DNA from: a virus
Direction: 5' to 3' (one strand)
DNA length: 20,221 nucleotides
IMG/VR virus record: IMGVR_UViG_3300025646_000500
Span: 1 to 20,221 of that record
The position numbers were made by a program, and so were the translations under genes. Every line of letters begins with the position of its first letter. The first letter of the stretch is position 1. Shown in pieces: positions 1 to 6,298 of this stretch. The notes beneath the pieces were generated by a model. That model was not told the origin of the DNA and searched no databases. It saw only the letters and a program-made list of their open reading frames with translations.

Positions 1-43
1 TAACAATGATTTATTAGTAGATGATGAAGAAGCACCTTTTTAA
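1..43 (+). CDS. C-terminal end of a probable single-stranded DNA-binding protein (5' end outside window)
   Basis: An open frame enters from the left edge and ends at TAA 41-43. Its last residues read NNDLLVDDEEAPF. An acidic stretch ending in Pro-Phe at the extreme C-terminus is the hallmark of bacterial and phage SSB proteins, where it docks partner repair and replication proteins. The location directly upstream of a helicase and a recombination operon fits. It overlaps the helicase start (21 or 24) by about 20 bases, a translational coupling arrangement. Only 13 codons are visible, so the OB fold cannot be checked and identity rests on the tail alone. Another DNA-metabolism protein with an acidic tail is possible. 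Confidence 0.5.
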   Translation, partial: NNDLLVDDEEAPF

Positions 44-1601
44 TTTAAGACCTTACCAAAGTAAGGTTATAAATGATGTTTTAAAGCATTTAGAAATAAA
101 TAATAGATGTTGTGTTTCATTGGCTACGGGCGGCGGTAAGACCGTGATTTTCAGTAACTTAGTAAATCATTTTAAAAATAGCAAAGTTTTAATTTGCGTA
201 CACCGAGAGGAATTAGTGCACCAAACCTCAAAAACTTTACCGATTGAACATAACTTGATAATTCCAAGCCACAAAAACAAGCAAGAGTTAAATGTAACCG
301 TTGCAATGGTGCAGACCTTAAATAATAGAATTAAAAAAGGTTTGGTAAATATCAATGATTTTGATTTTGTAATAGTTGATGAATGCCATCGGGGGGAATT
401 TATGAAAGTAATCGATAAATCTGTTTACAATAATAAATTAATCGGATTTACTGCAACGCCAAATTATGAAAAAATCGAAACTATAAAAATAGGTGGAGAA
501 AAGTACAGACAAAAAGTGCCTTTAGCAAAGTATTACGATACATTAATTAAAGGCGTTGAAATTAACGAATTAATCGAGCAAGGGTATTTAGTGCAAGATG
601 AAAACTTTACTTTATCAAATGAAGATTTAGGATTGTTACAAGAAGATGACAAAGGCGGTTATACTGATGAAAGTCAAAGTTTAGTGTTTGGATCTCCTAA
701 AGCATTGCAAAATAGTTTAGATGTTTACAACGAATATTGTAAGGGTAAAAAAACAATTATTTTTAACTCTAATACTATTGTAAATAAAAAACTTTATGAA
801 TTAATGTTGGCTAACGGTGTAAACGCTAAAATGTACGATAGTAAAAATAGTGAAGAACACCGCTCGGAATTGATAGAATGGTTTAAAAATACTCCTGATG
901 CCGTACTTTTAAACGTGCATATTTTTACAACTGGCTTTGATTGTACAGATGTTGAGGTTGTATTTTTGAATAAAAAAACTAAGTCAATAAACCTATTTTT
1001 ACAAATGGTTGGTAGAGGTGGACGTATTACCGATAAAATATTTAAGCCAACTTTTAAAGTTATAGATTTAGGGGCTAACATTGAAGATTTTGGAAAATGG
1101 AGCGCCCCTCGAAATTGGGATTTTTATTTTACAGATAGTGAACGAAAAAAAGTTGGTAAACCTCAACCAGCTAAAACAAGGATTTGTCACGTTTGTGAAG
1201 CTATAAATTCGGCTAATAGTTTAACTTGCTTTAAATGTGGAGCTGAAAAAAGGTTTACAAATGGAAATAGCGTAGTAGGTATTCCAAAACGTGAGGGAAA
1301 ATTTGTTTTACCTCCAGCTAATGCAGTTGTTGATTATTGTACTAAAAATAATTTAACTACTTTACAAGCAACTAAAATTGTTTACGGATATTTGGTAGAA
1401 ATGATAAAAGACTTTGATTATCATAAATTTGAAGTAGTGTTGTTAAATGGTAAACTTTACAAGCGATTAAAAGAAGTGTTAACACCTTACTATTTTGCTA
1501 TTCAAAAAAGTGAGTTAGATGGAAATCGAAATAGGCGTTTTGATACTTTTATTGATAATAGTATTGAGGCAATGAAAAAGTATTATTCAAATCAAATATA
1601 A
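21..1601 (+). CDS. DEAD/DEAH-box superfamily 2 helicase with C-terminal zinc ribbon
   Basis: This 526-residue protein has the SF2 helicase layout of the SSL2/RecQ-like phage helicases and should use ATP to unwind or remodel DNA during phage replication or recombination. An LRPYQ motif lies at residues 9-13, Walker A ATGGGKT at 35-41, Walker B DECH at 120-123, motif III TATP at 144-147, and the arginine-finger motif VI QMVGRGGR at 328-335. After the second RecA-like domain, a C-x2-C-x10-C-x2-C cluster (Cys389, 392, 403, 406) forms a probable zinc ribbon. The start could be 21 or the adjacent ATG at 24; both are inside the tail of the upstream SSB-like gene, and the LRPYQ motif needs a start this early. 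The stop is two bases before the VRR-NUC gene, so they are probably co-transcribed. Family assignment is firm; the exact substrate is inferred. Confidence 0.93.
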   Translation: MMKKHLFNLRPYQSKVINDVLKHLEINNRCCVSLATGGGKTVIFSNLVNHFKNSKVLICVHREELVHQTSKTLPIEHNLIIPSHKNKQELNVTVAMVQTLNNRIKKGLVNINDFDFVIVDECHRGEFMKVIDKSVYNNKLIGFTATPNYEKIETIKIGGEKYRQKVPLAKYYDTLIKGVEINELIEQGYLVQDENFTLSNEDLGLLQEDDKGGYTDESQSLVFGSPKALQNSLDVYNEYCKGKKTIIFNSNTIVNKKLYELMLANGVNAKMYDSKNSEEHRSELIEWFKNTPDAVLLNVHIFTTGFDCTDVEVVFLNKKTKSINLFLQMVGRGGRITDKIFKPTFKVIDLGANIEDFGKWSAPRNWDFYFTDSERKKVGKPQPAKTRICHVCEAINSANSLTCFKCGAEKRFTNGNSVVGIPKREGKFVLPPANAVVDYCTKNNLTTLQATKIVYGYLVEMIKDFDYHKFEVVLLNGKLYKRLKEVLTPYYFAIQKSELDGNRNRRFDTFIDNSIEAMKKYYSNQI

Positions 1602-1603
1602 AA

Positions 1604-1954
1604 ATGGAAAAAACAGAAGACCAAATCCAAGCTGAAATCTTTAAATGGTTTCACAACGAGTATTGTACAAAATTTAGTAACCCTAGATGTTGCATTTTCG
1701 CAGTTCCAAACGGTGGACTACGTTCCAAGCACGAAGCAATGAAATTAAAATCAACAGGTGTTGTTGCTGGAGTTTCAGATCTAATCGTGCTACTACCTAA
1801 CCGCTGTTTATTCGTTGAGGTAAAGACTGAAATCGGAAGACAAAGCGACAAACAAAAGGAATTTGAGCAAATTGTTAAAAATTTAGGCTTTGAATATCAA
1901 TTAGTTAGAAGTTTAAACGACTTTTTAACGTTCATTAACGTGTATATAAATTAA
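1604..1954 (+). CDS. VRR-NUC domain nuclease
   Basis: A single-domain protein of 116 residues, the usual size of stand-alone phage VRR-NUC proteins. These are PD-(D/E)XK-fold nucleases thought to cut branched or Holliday-like DNA. The visible core is Glu11 in the first helix, PNGG at 35-38, the GVSDL motif with Asp59, the E-x-K pair Glu72/Lys74 in FVEVK, and an SDKQ motif ending in Gln84. All expected active-site positions are present, so it looks functional. It starts two bases after the helicase stop; phage helicase/VRR-NUC neighbours are common and suggest the two act together on replication intermediates. A promoter-like box follows at 1962, so this gene may be the last in its transcription unit or be read through. 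Confidence 0.9.
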   Translation: MEKTEDQIQAEIFKWFHNEYCTKFSNPRCCIFAVPNGGLRSKHEAMKLKSTGVVAGVSDLIVLLPNRCLFVEVKTEIGRQSDKQKEFEQIVKNLGFEYQLVRSLNDFLTFINVYIN

Positions 1955-1961
1955 ATTTGTG

Positions 1962-1969
1962 TATATTTG
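1962..1969 (+). promoter_or_regulatory. Bacteroidota-type -7 promoter box (TATATTTG)
   Basis: TATATTTG matches the TAnnTTTG -7 element of Bacteroidota sigma-A promoters. It lies in the 41-base gap before the ERF gene at 1996, giving a leader of roughly 20 bases. No clear TTG -33 element is seen at the expected distance, so strength is uncertain. Confidence 0.55.
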
Positions 1970-1995
1970 TAGAAACAATTTAAACAATTAAAACT

Positions 1996-2544
1996 ATGGA
2001 AAAATTAACAAAAATTCAAGCCGAGTTAAAAGCTCCAAAGGGGCAATACAACTCATTTGGTAAGTACAAGTACCGCAGTTGTGAGGACATCCAAGAAGCG
2101 GTTAAACCTTTACTTAAAAAGTACAATGTTTCGCTAACCTTAAGCGACGATTTGCAAGTAATCGGAGAAAGGTACTACATTAAAGTAACTGCGGTTTTAG
2201 TTTGTAACGAAACAAAAGAAAGCGTATCGGTTACTTCATTTGCTCGAGAAGAGGAAACAAAAAAAGGTATGGACGGTTCACAAGTTACTGGAGCATCTTC
2301 AAGTTACGCAAGAAAGTACGCTTTAAACGGTTTATTTTTAATTGATGACACAAAGGATAGCGACGCAACTAATAACGAAATAACAACTCCAAAAAAGCCA
2401 ACACTTGACAAAGCAAGATTTAACGGTGCCTTAGATAGTATTAAAAAAGGCACTTACTCGATTGAAAAGTTAGAAGAAACTTTTGAATTAAGCGAAGCAC
2501 AAAGAAAGGAATTAAATAAATTTATTAACGAAAAAGCGAAGTAA
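1996..2544 (+). CDS. erf: ERF-family single-strand annealing recombination protein
   Basis: A 182-residue protein of the ERF superfamily, phage recombinases that anneal complementary single strands (Erf of P22 is the type member). The diagnostic stretches are the N-terminal KAPKGQYNSFGKYKYRS segment, the following helix EDIQEAVKPLLKKY, and the conserved GSQVTGASSSYARKYAL block near residues 93-110 followed by LFLIDDTKDSD. The C-terminal 50 residues are Lys/Glu-rich and probably a separate small helical domain. A promoter box sits just upstream. One base after its stop comes an unknown gene and then an exonuclease, so it heads a recombination operon. ERF proteins need a partner exonuclease to expose single strands; the nuclease at 2940 is the obvious candidate. 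Confidence 0.92.
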   Translation: MEKLTKIQAELKAPKGQYNSFGKYKYRSCEDIQEAVKPLLKKYNVSLTLSDDLQVIGERYYIKVTAVLVCNETKESVSVTSFAREEETKKGMDGSQVTGASSSYARKYALNGLFLIDDTKDSDATNNEITTPKKPTLDKARFNGALDSIKKGTYSIEKLEETFELSEAQRKELNKFINEKAK

Positions 2545-2545
2545 C

Positions 2546-2938
2546 ATGGAAAATAGTAAAGAATACACCCGACTAGCTAAAGAGGGTAAATTTGACCAGT
2601 TACCTGATACTTGTGAGTTTTCCGAGCCTGTGGAGTTGGAGATTTGGGATAATGAATTATCGAGATATTTTCGTAAAATTATAGGTAAATTCAAAGGTAA
2701 TTATATGGATATTCATTGTATTGGATGGAAAAACGCCCAACTACCCACCGAAAAAATAGATTTTTTGCAGTTCAAAACTGGCGATGTTGTGGAGGTGGAA
2801 GAGGAAAATGTATTTTATGGTCAGTTGTGCGGAATGGATGATTATCTAATATTTATAACTTTTGGAATTAGTGAAAATGCCGAATTAATAAAGTGCATAG
2901 AAAAAGAAAAAATAAAATCAATAACTAAAATCAAATAA
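2546..2938 (+). CDS. Hypothetical protein in the recombination operon
   Basis: I do not recognise this 130-residue protein. It starts one base after the ERF stop and ends one base before the exonuclease start, so it is an integral part of the operon. The sequence is mixed alpha/beta in character, with alternating hydrophobic segments (residues 60-125) and acidic clusters, including a run rich in Val and Glu near residue 90. There is no signal peptide, membrane segment or cysteine cluster. Its position between annealase and nuclease suggests an accessory role in recombination or an inhibitor of a host nuclease, but that is inference from location only. Confidence 0.75.
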   Translation: MENSKEYTRLAKEGKFDQLPDTCEFSEPVELEIWDNELSRYFRKIIGKFKGNYMDIHCIGWKNAQLPTEKIDFLQFKTGDVVEVEEENVFYGQLCGMDDYLIFITFGISENAELIKCIEKEKIKSITKIK

Positions 2939-2939
2939 A

Positions 2940-3596
2940 ATGGAACTAAAAGTAAGATGTTCGGAACTTAGCAACTTAATGACTAAGGGCAGAAGCAAAG
3001 CCGAGCCACTAGGCGAAACCGCTAAATCATACATACAAGAAAAAGCAAAATGCGACTTCTACGGTTTAAAACCTATTTTAGAAAACAAGTATCTTAGCAA
3101 GGGTATAGCCAACGAGCAAATTGGGATTGACTTAGTTAACCAAGTTAGATTTATGGATTTTGTGAAAAATACCGAGCGAATAGATGTGGGGTGGTTGACT
3201 GGCGAGTGTGATATAAACGCAGAAGACCGTATTATTGATATAAAATGCAGTTGGAGTTTCGACACATTCCCAGCGTATGAAGAAGAAGCACAAAAATCTG
3301 TTAAAAAAGCTGGTTACGATTGGCAAATGAGGGGTTACATGATGCTGTATAACAAAGAAGTTGCAGAAGTGATTTACTGTCTTACTTCAACACCTGATCT
3401 TTTGTTGACATCTTGGGATGACTTAACCATGCATAAGGTGGACCACATAGAAGCCGAAAAACGAATTACAGCGGTTCGAATTGAAAGAGATTTGGAAATA
3501 GAAGAGGAAATAAAAAAACAGTATCAAATAGGGAATGAATATTATAAAGAGTGTATTAATCAATTAACAACTAAAAACCAACAATCATGGATTTAA
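2940..3596 (+). CDS. PD-(D/E)XK exonuclease, YqaJ/lambda-exonuclease-like
   Basis: A 218-residue nuclease with the conserved order of the YqaJ/lambda exonuclease family. Seen are Glu59 in a GIANEQIG helix, the metal-binding Asp91 in GECD, the D-x-K pair Asp100/Lys102 in IIDIKCS, and a Q-x3-Y motif (Gln129, Tyr133) in the following helix. The length matches lambda exonuclease-type proteins. Such enzymes resect double-stranded ends to make the 3' single strands that an annealing protein uses, so pairing with the ERF protein two genes upstream is natural. The last ten bases overlap the DUF3127 gene, indicating translational coupling to an SSB-like partner. Nuclease fold is well supported; polarity and substrate are inferred from family. 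Confidence 0.85.
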   Translation: MELKVRCSELSNLMTKGRSKAEPLGETAKSYIQEKAKCDFYGLKPILENKYLSKGIANEQIGIDLVNQVRFMDFVKNTERIDVGWLTGECDINAEDRIIDIKCSWSFDTFPAYEEEAQKSVKKAGYDWQMRGYMMLYNKEVAEVIYCLTSTPDLLLTSWDDLTMHKVDHIEAEKRITAVRIERDLEIEEEIKKQYQIGNEYYKECINQLTTKNQQSWI

Positions 3597-3904
3597 AAGG
3601 AGAAATTATTAGAATTTACGACACAAAACAAGTAAGCGACAAATTTGCAAAACGTGAATTTGTATTGGAAACAGCGGAGCAGTATCCGCAACAAATCTTA
3701 ATCCAAGCAACCAATGAGCGTTGCGGAATATTGGATAAGTTAACGATAGGGCAAGAAGTAACTGCAAGTATTAACCTTAGAGGACGCAAGTGGACGGATA
3801 AAGACGGTAACGATAAGTATTTCAACACGATTGAAGCTTGGAAGATTAACTTTGGAGAAGCAACAGCCCCAACGCCAAAACCGACTAATGATTTACCATT
3901 TTAG
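3587..3904 (+). CDS. DUF3127 SSB-like protein with acidic C-terminal tail
   Basis: A 105-residue protein of the DUF3127 family, which is typical of Bacteroidota and their phages. The body begins MDLKGEIIRIYDT and shows the beta-rich pattern of an OB fold, with the family-like segment WTDKDGNDKYFNTIEAW near residues 64-80. A Pro/Thr-rich linker then leads to a C-terminus ending NDLPF, a near-perfect SSB docking tail. It probably binds single-stranded DNA made by the overlapping exonuclease and recruits host or phage repair proteins. It overlaps the exonuclease by ten bases and is followed two bases later by an HTH gene. Together with the truncated gene at the left edge, the phage appears to encode two proteins with SSB-type tails. 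Confidence 0.85.
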   Translation: MDLKGEIIRIYDTKQVSDKFAKREFVLETAEQYPQQILIQATNERCGILDKLTIGQEVTASINLRGRKWTDKDGNDKYFNTIEAWKINFGEATAPTPKPTNDLPF

Positions 3905-3906
3905 TT

Positions 3907-4116
3907 ATGAAAATACAAGCAAAACAATTAAGTAACCTTGTCGATGACTGCAAGGAGCTTATAAAGGAATACATGGAAAAAAATAATTTAACAATAAATG
4001 CAATGGGTGTAAAGTGCAAGATACACCCAGCGCAGTTACATTTATTCTTAAGCGGTAAAGGTGGGTTAAATTTAACAACTATGCAGAAAATAGGGAGTGT
4101 AATTAGTAATCATTAA
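3907..4116 (+). CDS. Small helix-turn-helix DNA-binding protein (XRE-like)
   Basis: A 69-residue protein whose second half reads like a lambda-repressor/XRE-type HTH: a helix around NNLTINAMGVKCK, a turn, a recognition-like helix IHPAQLHLFLSGKG, and a final helix LTTMQKIGSVI. The small size means it is essentially only the DNA-binding domain preceded by a short charged helix. It is the last gene before the terminator at 4124 and may regulate its own operon or the switch to the following module. A TAnnTTTG octamer inside the upstream gene (3847-3854) could be an internal promoter, but one such match could easily be chance. The fold is moderately sure; the target is unknown. Confidence 0.75.
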   Translation: MKIQAKQLSNLVDDCKELIKEYMEKNNLTINAMGVKCKIHPAQLHLFLSGKGGLNLTTMQKIGSVISNH

Positions 4117-4123
4117 CTTTATA

Positions 4124-4151
4124 GGTGGGGTAATTACTCCGCCTTTTTTTT
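4124..4151 (+). terminator. Intrinsic terminator of the recombination operon
   Basis: A nine-base-pair inverted repeat with two G-T pairs (left arm from 4124, right arm ending 4143, centre around 4133) is followed by an uninterrupted T tract at 4144-4151. It closes the operon ending with the HTH gene, and a promoter-like box follows within 20 bases. Confidence 0.85.
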
Positions 4152-4166
4152 ATTAATTTTTTTCAC

Positions 4167-4174
4167 TAACTTTG
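4167..4174 (+). promoter_or_regulatory. Bacteroidota-type -7 promoter box (TAACTTTG)
   Basis: TAACTTTG matches the TAnnTTTG -7 element and sits between the terminator and the start at 4181. Only six bases separate it from the ATG, so the transcript would be leaderless or nearly so if that start is used. The -33 region is T-rich without a clear TTG. Confidence 0.55.
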
Positions 4175-4180
4175 TAACCT

Positions 4181-4426
4181 ATGAACTTTTTTAAGAAAAT
4201 AAAGGTAAAACGAGAATTAAAGGAAATCGAGCAACAACTTGAAGCACTTAAGCAAATTAAGTTTTACGAGGCTTTGATTTTAGCCTTACCAACGGAACAG
4301 CTTAATGTAAGGGTTGGCTATATGGACTTTGTACTCGAAAAAGACGATAAGTTGAAACCAGTAGTTGATAAGATTTTGATAGAGGAAATTAATAAACAGA
4401 TTGAAAATTTAAAGGGTAAGTTATGA
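4181..4426 (+). CDS. Small coiled-coil hypothetical protein
   Basis: An 81-residue protein dominated by charged amphipathic helix: residues 3-28 are a Lys/Glu/Leu-rich stretch likely to form a coiled coil, and the C-terminus ends in another Lys/Glu helix. No catalytic motif is visible. It is the first gene after a new promoter box and ends in an ATGA overlap with the ParB-like gene, so the two are translated together. I do not recognise the family. It may be a small partner or scaffold for the modification genes behind it, which is only a guess from position. Confidence 0.7.
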   Translation: MNFFKKIKVKRELKEIEQQLEALKQIKFYEALILALPTEQLNVRVGYMDFVLEKDDKLKPVVDKILIEEINKQIENLKGKL

Positions 4427-5022
4427 GAACCGAAATGGTAAAGATAAGCGAGGTTAAAAACAATCCGAACAACCCAAGAGTAATAAAGGATGATAAATTT
4501 GAGAAACTTGTAAGGAGTATTAAAGAGTTTCCGAAAATGCTCGAAATTCGACCGATAGTTGTAAATGATGATATGATTGTATTGGGTGGAAATATGCGAT
4601 TAAAGGCGTGTAAAGAAGCTGGTTTAAAAGAAGTGCCGATTATAAAGGCAAGTGATTTGACCGAAGAGGAACAAAAGCAATTTATTATAAAGGATAATGT
4701 AAGCGGTGGAGAATGGGATTGGGAAATGTTGCAGAACGATTGGAATTTAGAGGAATTAGACGAATGGGGTTTGGATGTTATAGGTTTTAATTTAGACGCT
4801 GAGGAATTAGGTACAGATTTTACTTTACCAGATGGAGACAAAGCACCTTTTCAACAGATGACTTTTACCCTTGCTGATGAACAGGCGGAGCAAATAAAAA
4901 ACGCAATAGCAGATATTAAAGAAACTGAAGAGTATAAATATTGCGAAACAATGGGTAACGAAAACAGCAACGGAAACGCACTTTATTTAATCGTAATGCA
5001 ATGGGCAGAGCAAAGGAAATAA
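4423..5022 (+). CDS. ParB N-terminal-like domain protein
   Basis: A 199-residue phage protein with a ParB/sulfiredoxin-like N-terminal domain. An N-P-R motif lies in the segment NNPNNPRVI near residues 13-21, a helix LVRSIKEF follows, then RPIVVNDDMIVLGGNMRLKA, where GGNMRLKA replaces the GxRRxxA box of true ParB proteins and is a CTP/ATP-binding signature. The C-terminal half is acidic and lacks the ParB HTH and dimer domains, so this is not a chromosome partition protein. Stand-alone proteins of this type are frequent next to DNA-modification genes or terminases in phages. It overlaps the coiled-coil gene by four bases and the Mom-like gene by 22, which makes a role with DNA modification likely but unproven. 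A second ATG exists at 4435. Confidence 0.83.
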   Translation: MRTEMVKISEVKNNPNNPRVIKDDKFEKLVRSIKEFPKMLEIRPIVVNDDMIVLGGNMRLKACKEAGLKEVPIIKASDLTEEEQKQFIIKDNVSGGEWDWEMLQNDWNLEELDEWGLDVIGFNLDAEELGTDFTLPDGDKAPFQQMTFTLADEQAEQIKNAIADIKETEEYKYCETMGNENSNGNALYLIVMQWAEQRK

Positions 5023-5717
5023 TAGTAAAGGTAATACCAAGTAAAGTAGCAAATGAGTTTGTAAAGAAACATCATTACAGCGGAAAAGTTGCCTCGACTG
5101 GTTTGATTTGTTTTGGAGCGTTTTTAAATAATAAACTTATTGGAGTTTCACAATGGGGAAGACCGATAAATAAATATTTACATTTACATATAGTTGAAAA
5201 TACAAAATGGAATGATTTTTTAGAATTAAATAGATTAGTTTGTATAGATGACACGCCAAAAAATACTGAAAGCAGATTTATTAAGATTTGTTTAATGCTA
5301 ATAAAAAAAAATGCACCGCAAGTAAAATGGGTTATGAGTTTCGCAGATGCAACACAATGCGGAGACGGAACTATATACAGAGCAAGTGGGTTTGTTTTAA
5401 CAAATATAAACGATAGTAAACAGCTTTATGAATTGCCAAACGGGGACACCCTACATTTAATGGGTTTACAAGGTGGACAGCACGGAGCATTAAGAAAAAA
5501 AATGTTAGAGAGTGGTTATGGTAATGCTAAAAAATATATGGTCGAGGTTTTAAAAGGAAAAGTATTAGTGGGTAAACAATTAAAATACATTTACTTAATA
5601 GATAAATCTTGCAAAATAACAGTTCCAATATTACCATTTAGTAAAATAGATGAGATGGGAGCGGGAATGTATAAAGGTAAAAAAATAACATTACAAGAAC
5701 GTAAAGAAAAAATTTAG
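5001..5717 (+). CDS. Mom-like GNAT-fold DNA adenine modification protein
   Basis: A 238-residue protein resembling the Mom family, named for phage Mu Mom, which converts adenine in phage DNA to a methylcarbamoyl derivative and so blocks host restriction. Supporting stretches in order are the KKHHYSGK segment at residues 22-29, the beta strands GAFLNNKLIGVSQWGRP (39-55), the block FLELNRLVCIDD near 73-84, and MSFADATQCGDGTIYRASGF near 112-131. This combination (HHYS, ELNRL, S-x-AD, YRASGF) is what I associate with Mom-like GNAT proteins. The start overlaps the ParB-like gene by 22 bases. The tRNA-like element follows at once. A related GNAT protein of unknown substrate is the main alternative. 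Confidence 0.72.
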   Translation: MGRAKEIIVKVIPSKVANEFVKKHHYSGKVASTGLICFGAFLNNKLIGVSQWGRPINKYLHLHIVENTKWNDFLELNRLVCIDDTPKNTESRFIKICLMLIKKNAPQVKWVMSFADATQCGDGTIYRASGFVLTNINDSKQLYELPNGDTLHLMGLQGGQHGALRKKMLESGYGNAKKYMVEVLKGKVLVGKQLKYIYLIDKSCKITVPILPFSKIDEMGAGMYKGKKITLQERKEKI

Positions 5718-5725
5718 TATATTTG
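5718..5725 (+). promoter_or_regulatory. Bacteroidota-type -7 promoter box (TATATTTG)
   Basis: TATATTTG begins directly after the Mom-like stop codon and lies eight bases before the first base of the tRNA-like element (5734). It shares the longer core GTATATTTGTA with the box at 1962. This placement would start transcription almost at the element's 5' end and would also serve the terminase genes. Confidence 0.55.
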
Positions 5726-5733
5726 TATAAAAT

Positions 5734-5805
5734 GCGCGGGTAGTTTAAATGGAAAAACACTTTACAATCCAGTAAGGAGATAATGTTCGAGTCAATTTCC
5801 GCGCT
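5734..5805 (+). tRNA. Degenerate tRNA-like element, anticodon not assignable
   Basis: The 72-base element has a tRNA outline. A seven-base-pair acceptor stem (5734-5740 with 5798-5804, one G-T pair) is followed by TA at positions 8-9, a four-base-pair D stem (5743-5746 with 5755-5758) with GG in the loop, and a T loop GTTCGAGTC matching the canonical TTCRA core. The middle is irregular: the best anticodon stem has six pairs (5760-5765 with 5772-5777) closing a six-base loop AATCCA, so no normal seven-base loop with U33 can be drawn. The T stem has one or two mismatches, and no CCA is encoded. It is either a decayed tRNA, a divergent phage tRNA, or a tRNA mimic used for something else. No gene overlaps it. 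Confidence 0.5.
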
Positions 5806-5820
5806 CAATCTTTAAAAATA

Positions 5821-6246
5821 ATGGCATACGATAGGAAAAAAATATTTGAACAAGCTAAAGATGTAATCGTTAAACATAAGTTGTTTTGGATTGAAGATAT
5901 TGTTGCCTTTTTACCTTGTGATAAAACAACTTTTTATCGTTTTTTTGAGCCTGAAAGCAACGAATACAACGAGCTAAAAGAACTACTAGAGCAAAATAGG
6001 GTTGAATTAAAAGTGTCAATGCGTTCAAAATGGTACAAGTCAAACAGTCCAGCATTGCAAATGGCTTTAATGAAATTACTCGCAAATAAGGACGAGTTAA
6101 AACGCTTATCAATGCAGTACAGCGATGTTACTACGAACGGCAACGAAATAAACCAAACGCCTATAATCGTGGCTAACAAGGAAACCGCAGACGCTTTAGA
6201 GGAATTAAGAAAAAGATTTGAAGATGAACAGGGAGAAATTGGCTAA
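5821..6246 (+). CDS. terS: Terminase small subunit-like protein
   Basis: A 141-residue protein with an N-terminal helix-turn-helix (about residues 22-43, including WIEDIVAFLPCDKTTFYRFF), a central helical pair (ELKELLEQNRVELKVSMRSKWYKS) and a C-terminal acidic helix ending EELRKRFEDEQGEIG. This layout (DNA-binding HTH, oligomerisation helices, tail that contacts the large subunit) is that of phage small terminases, which recognise the packaging site and load the motor. Similar proteins precede the large terminase in Bacteroidota phages. Here two small genes separate it from the large subunit. The identification depends on layout and position more than on a signature motif. Confidence 0.75.
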   Translation: MAYDRKKIFEQAKDVIVKHKLFWIEDIVAFLPCDKTTFYRFFEPESNEYNELKELLEQNRVELKVSMRSKWYKSNSPALQMALMKLLANKDELKRLSMQYSDVTTNGNEINQTPIIVANKETADALEELRKRFEDEQGEIG

Positions 6247-6298
6247 CATGTACCGTTTTTCTAGGCAAATACAACAGCTCCCTATTTAATTAAAAGAT

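Noticed and set aside
4389-4841. 150-residue frame on the minus strand
   Set aside because: It is opposite the ParB-like gene, whose motifs are clear, and has Ser/Phe/Ile-rich antisense composition.
4423-5022. Plasmid or chromosome partition protein (true ParB)
   Set aside because: The central HTH and C-terminal dimer domains are absent, and there is no ParA gene nearby; only the N-terminal-like domain is present.
5766-5771. Reading the loop as a tryptophan CCA anticodon
   Set aside because: Placing T5768 as U33 breaks most of the anticodon stem pairs, so no anticodon can be assigned honestly.
6224-6289. 21-codon frame beginning MNREKLANMY, overlapping the end of the small terminase
   Set aside because: It is too short to support as a gene without expression or conservation data; mentioned with the small genes between the terminases but not annotated.
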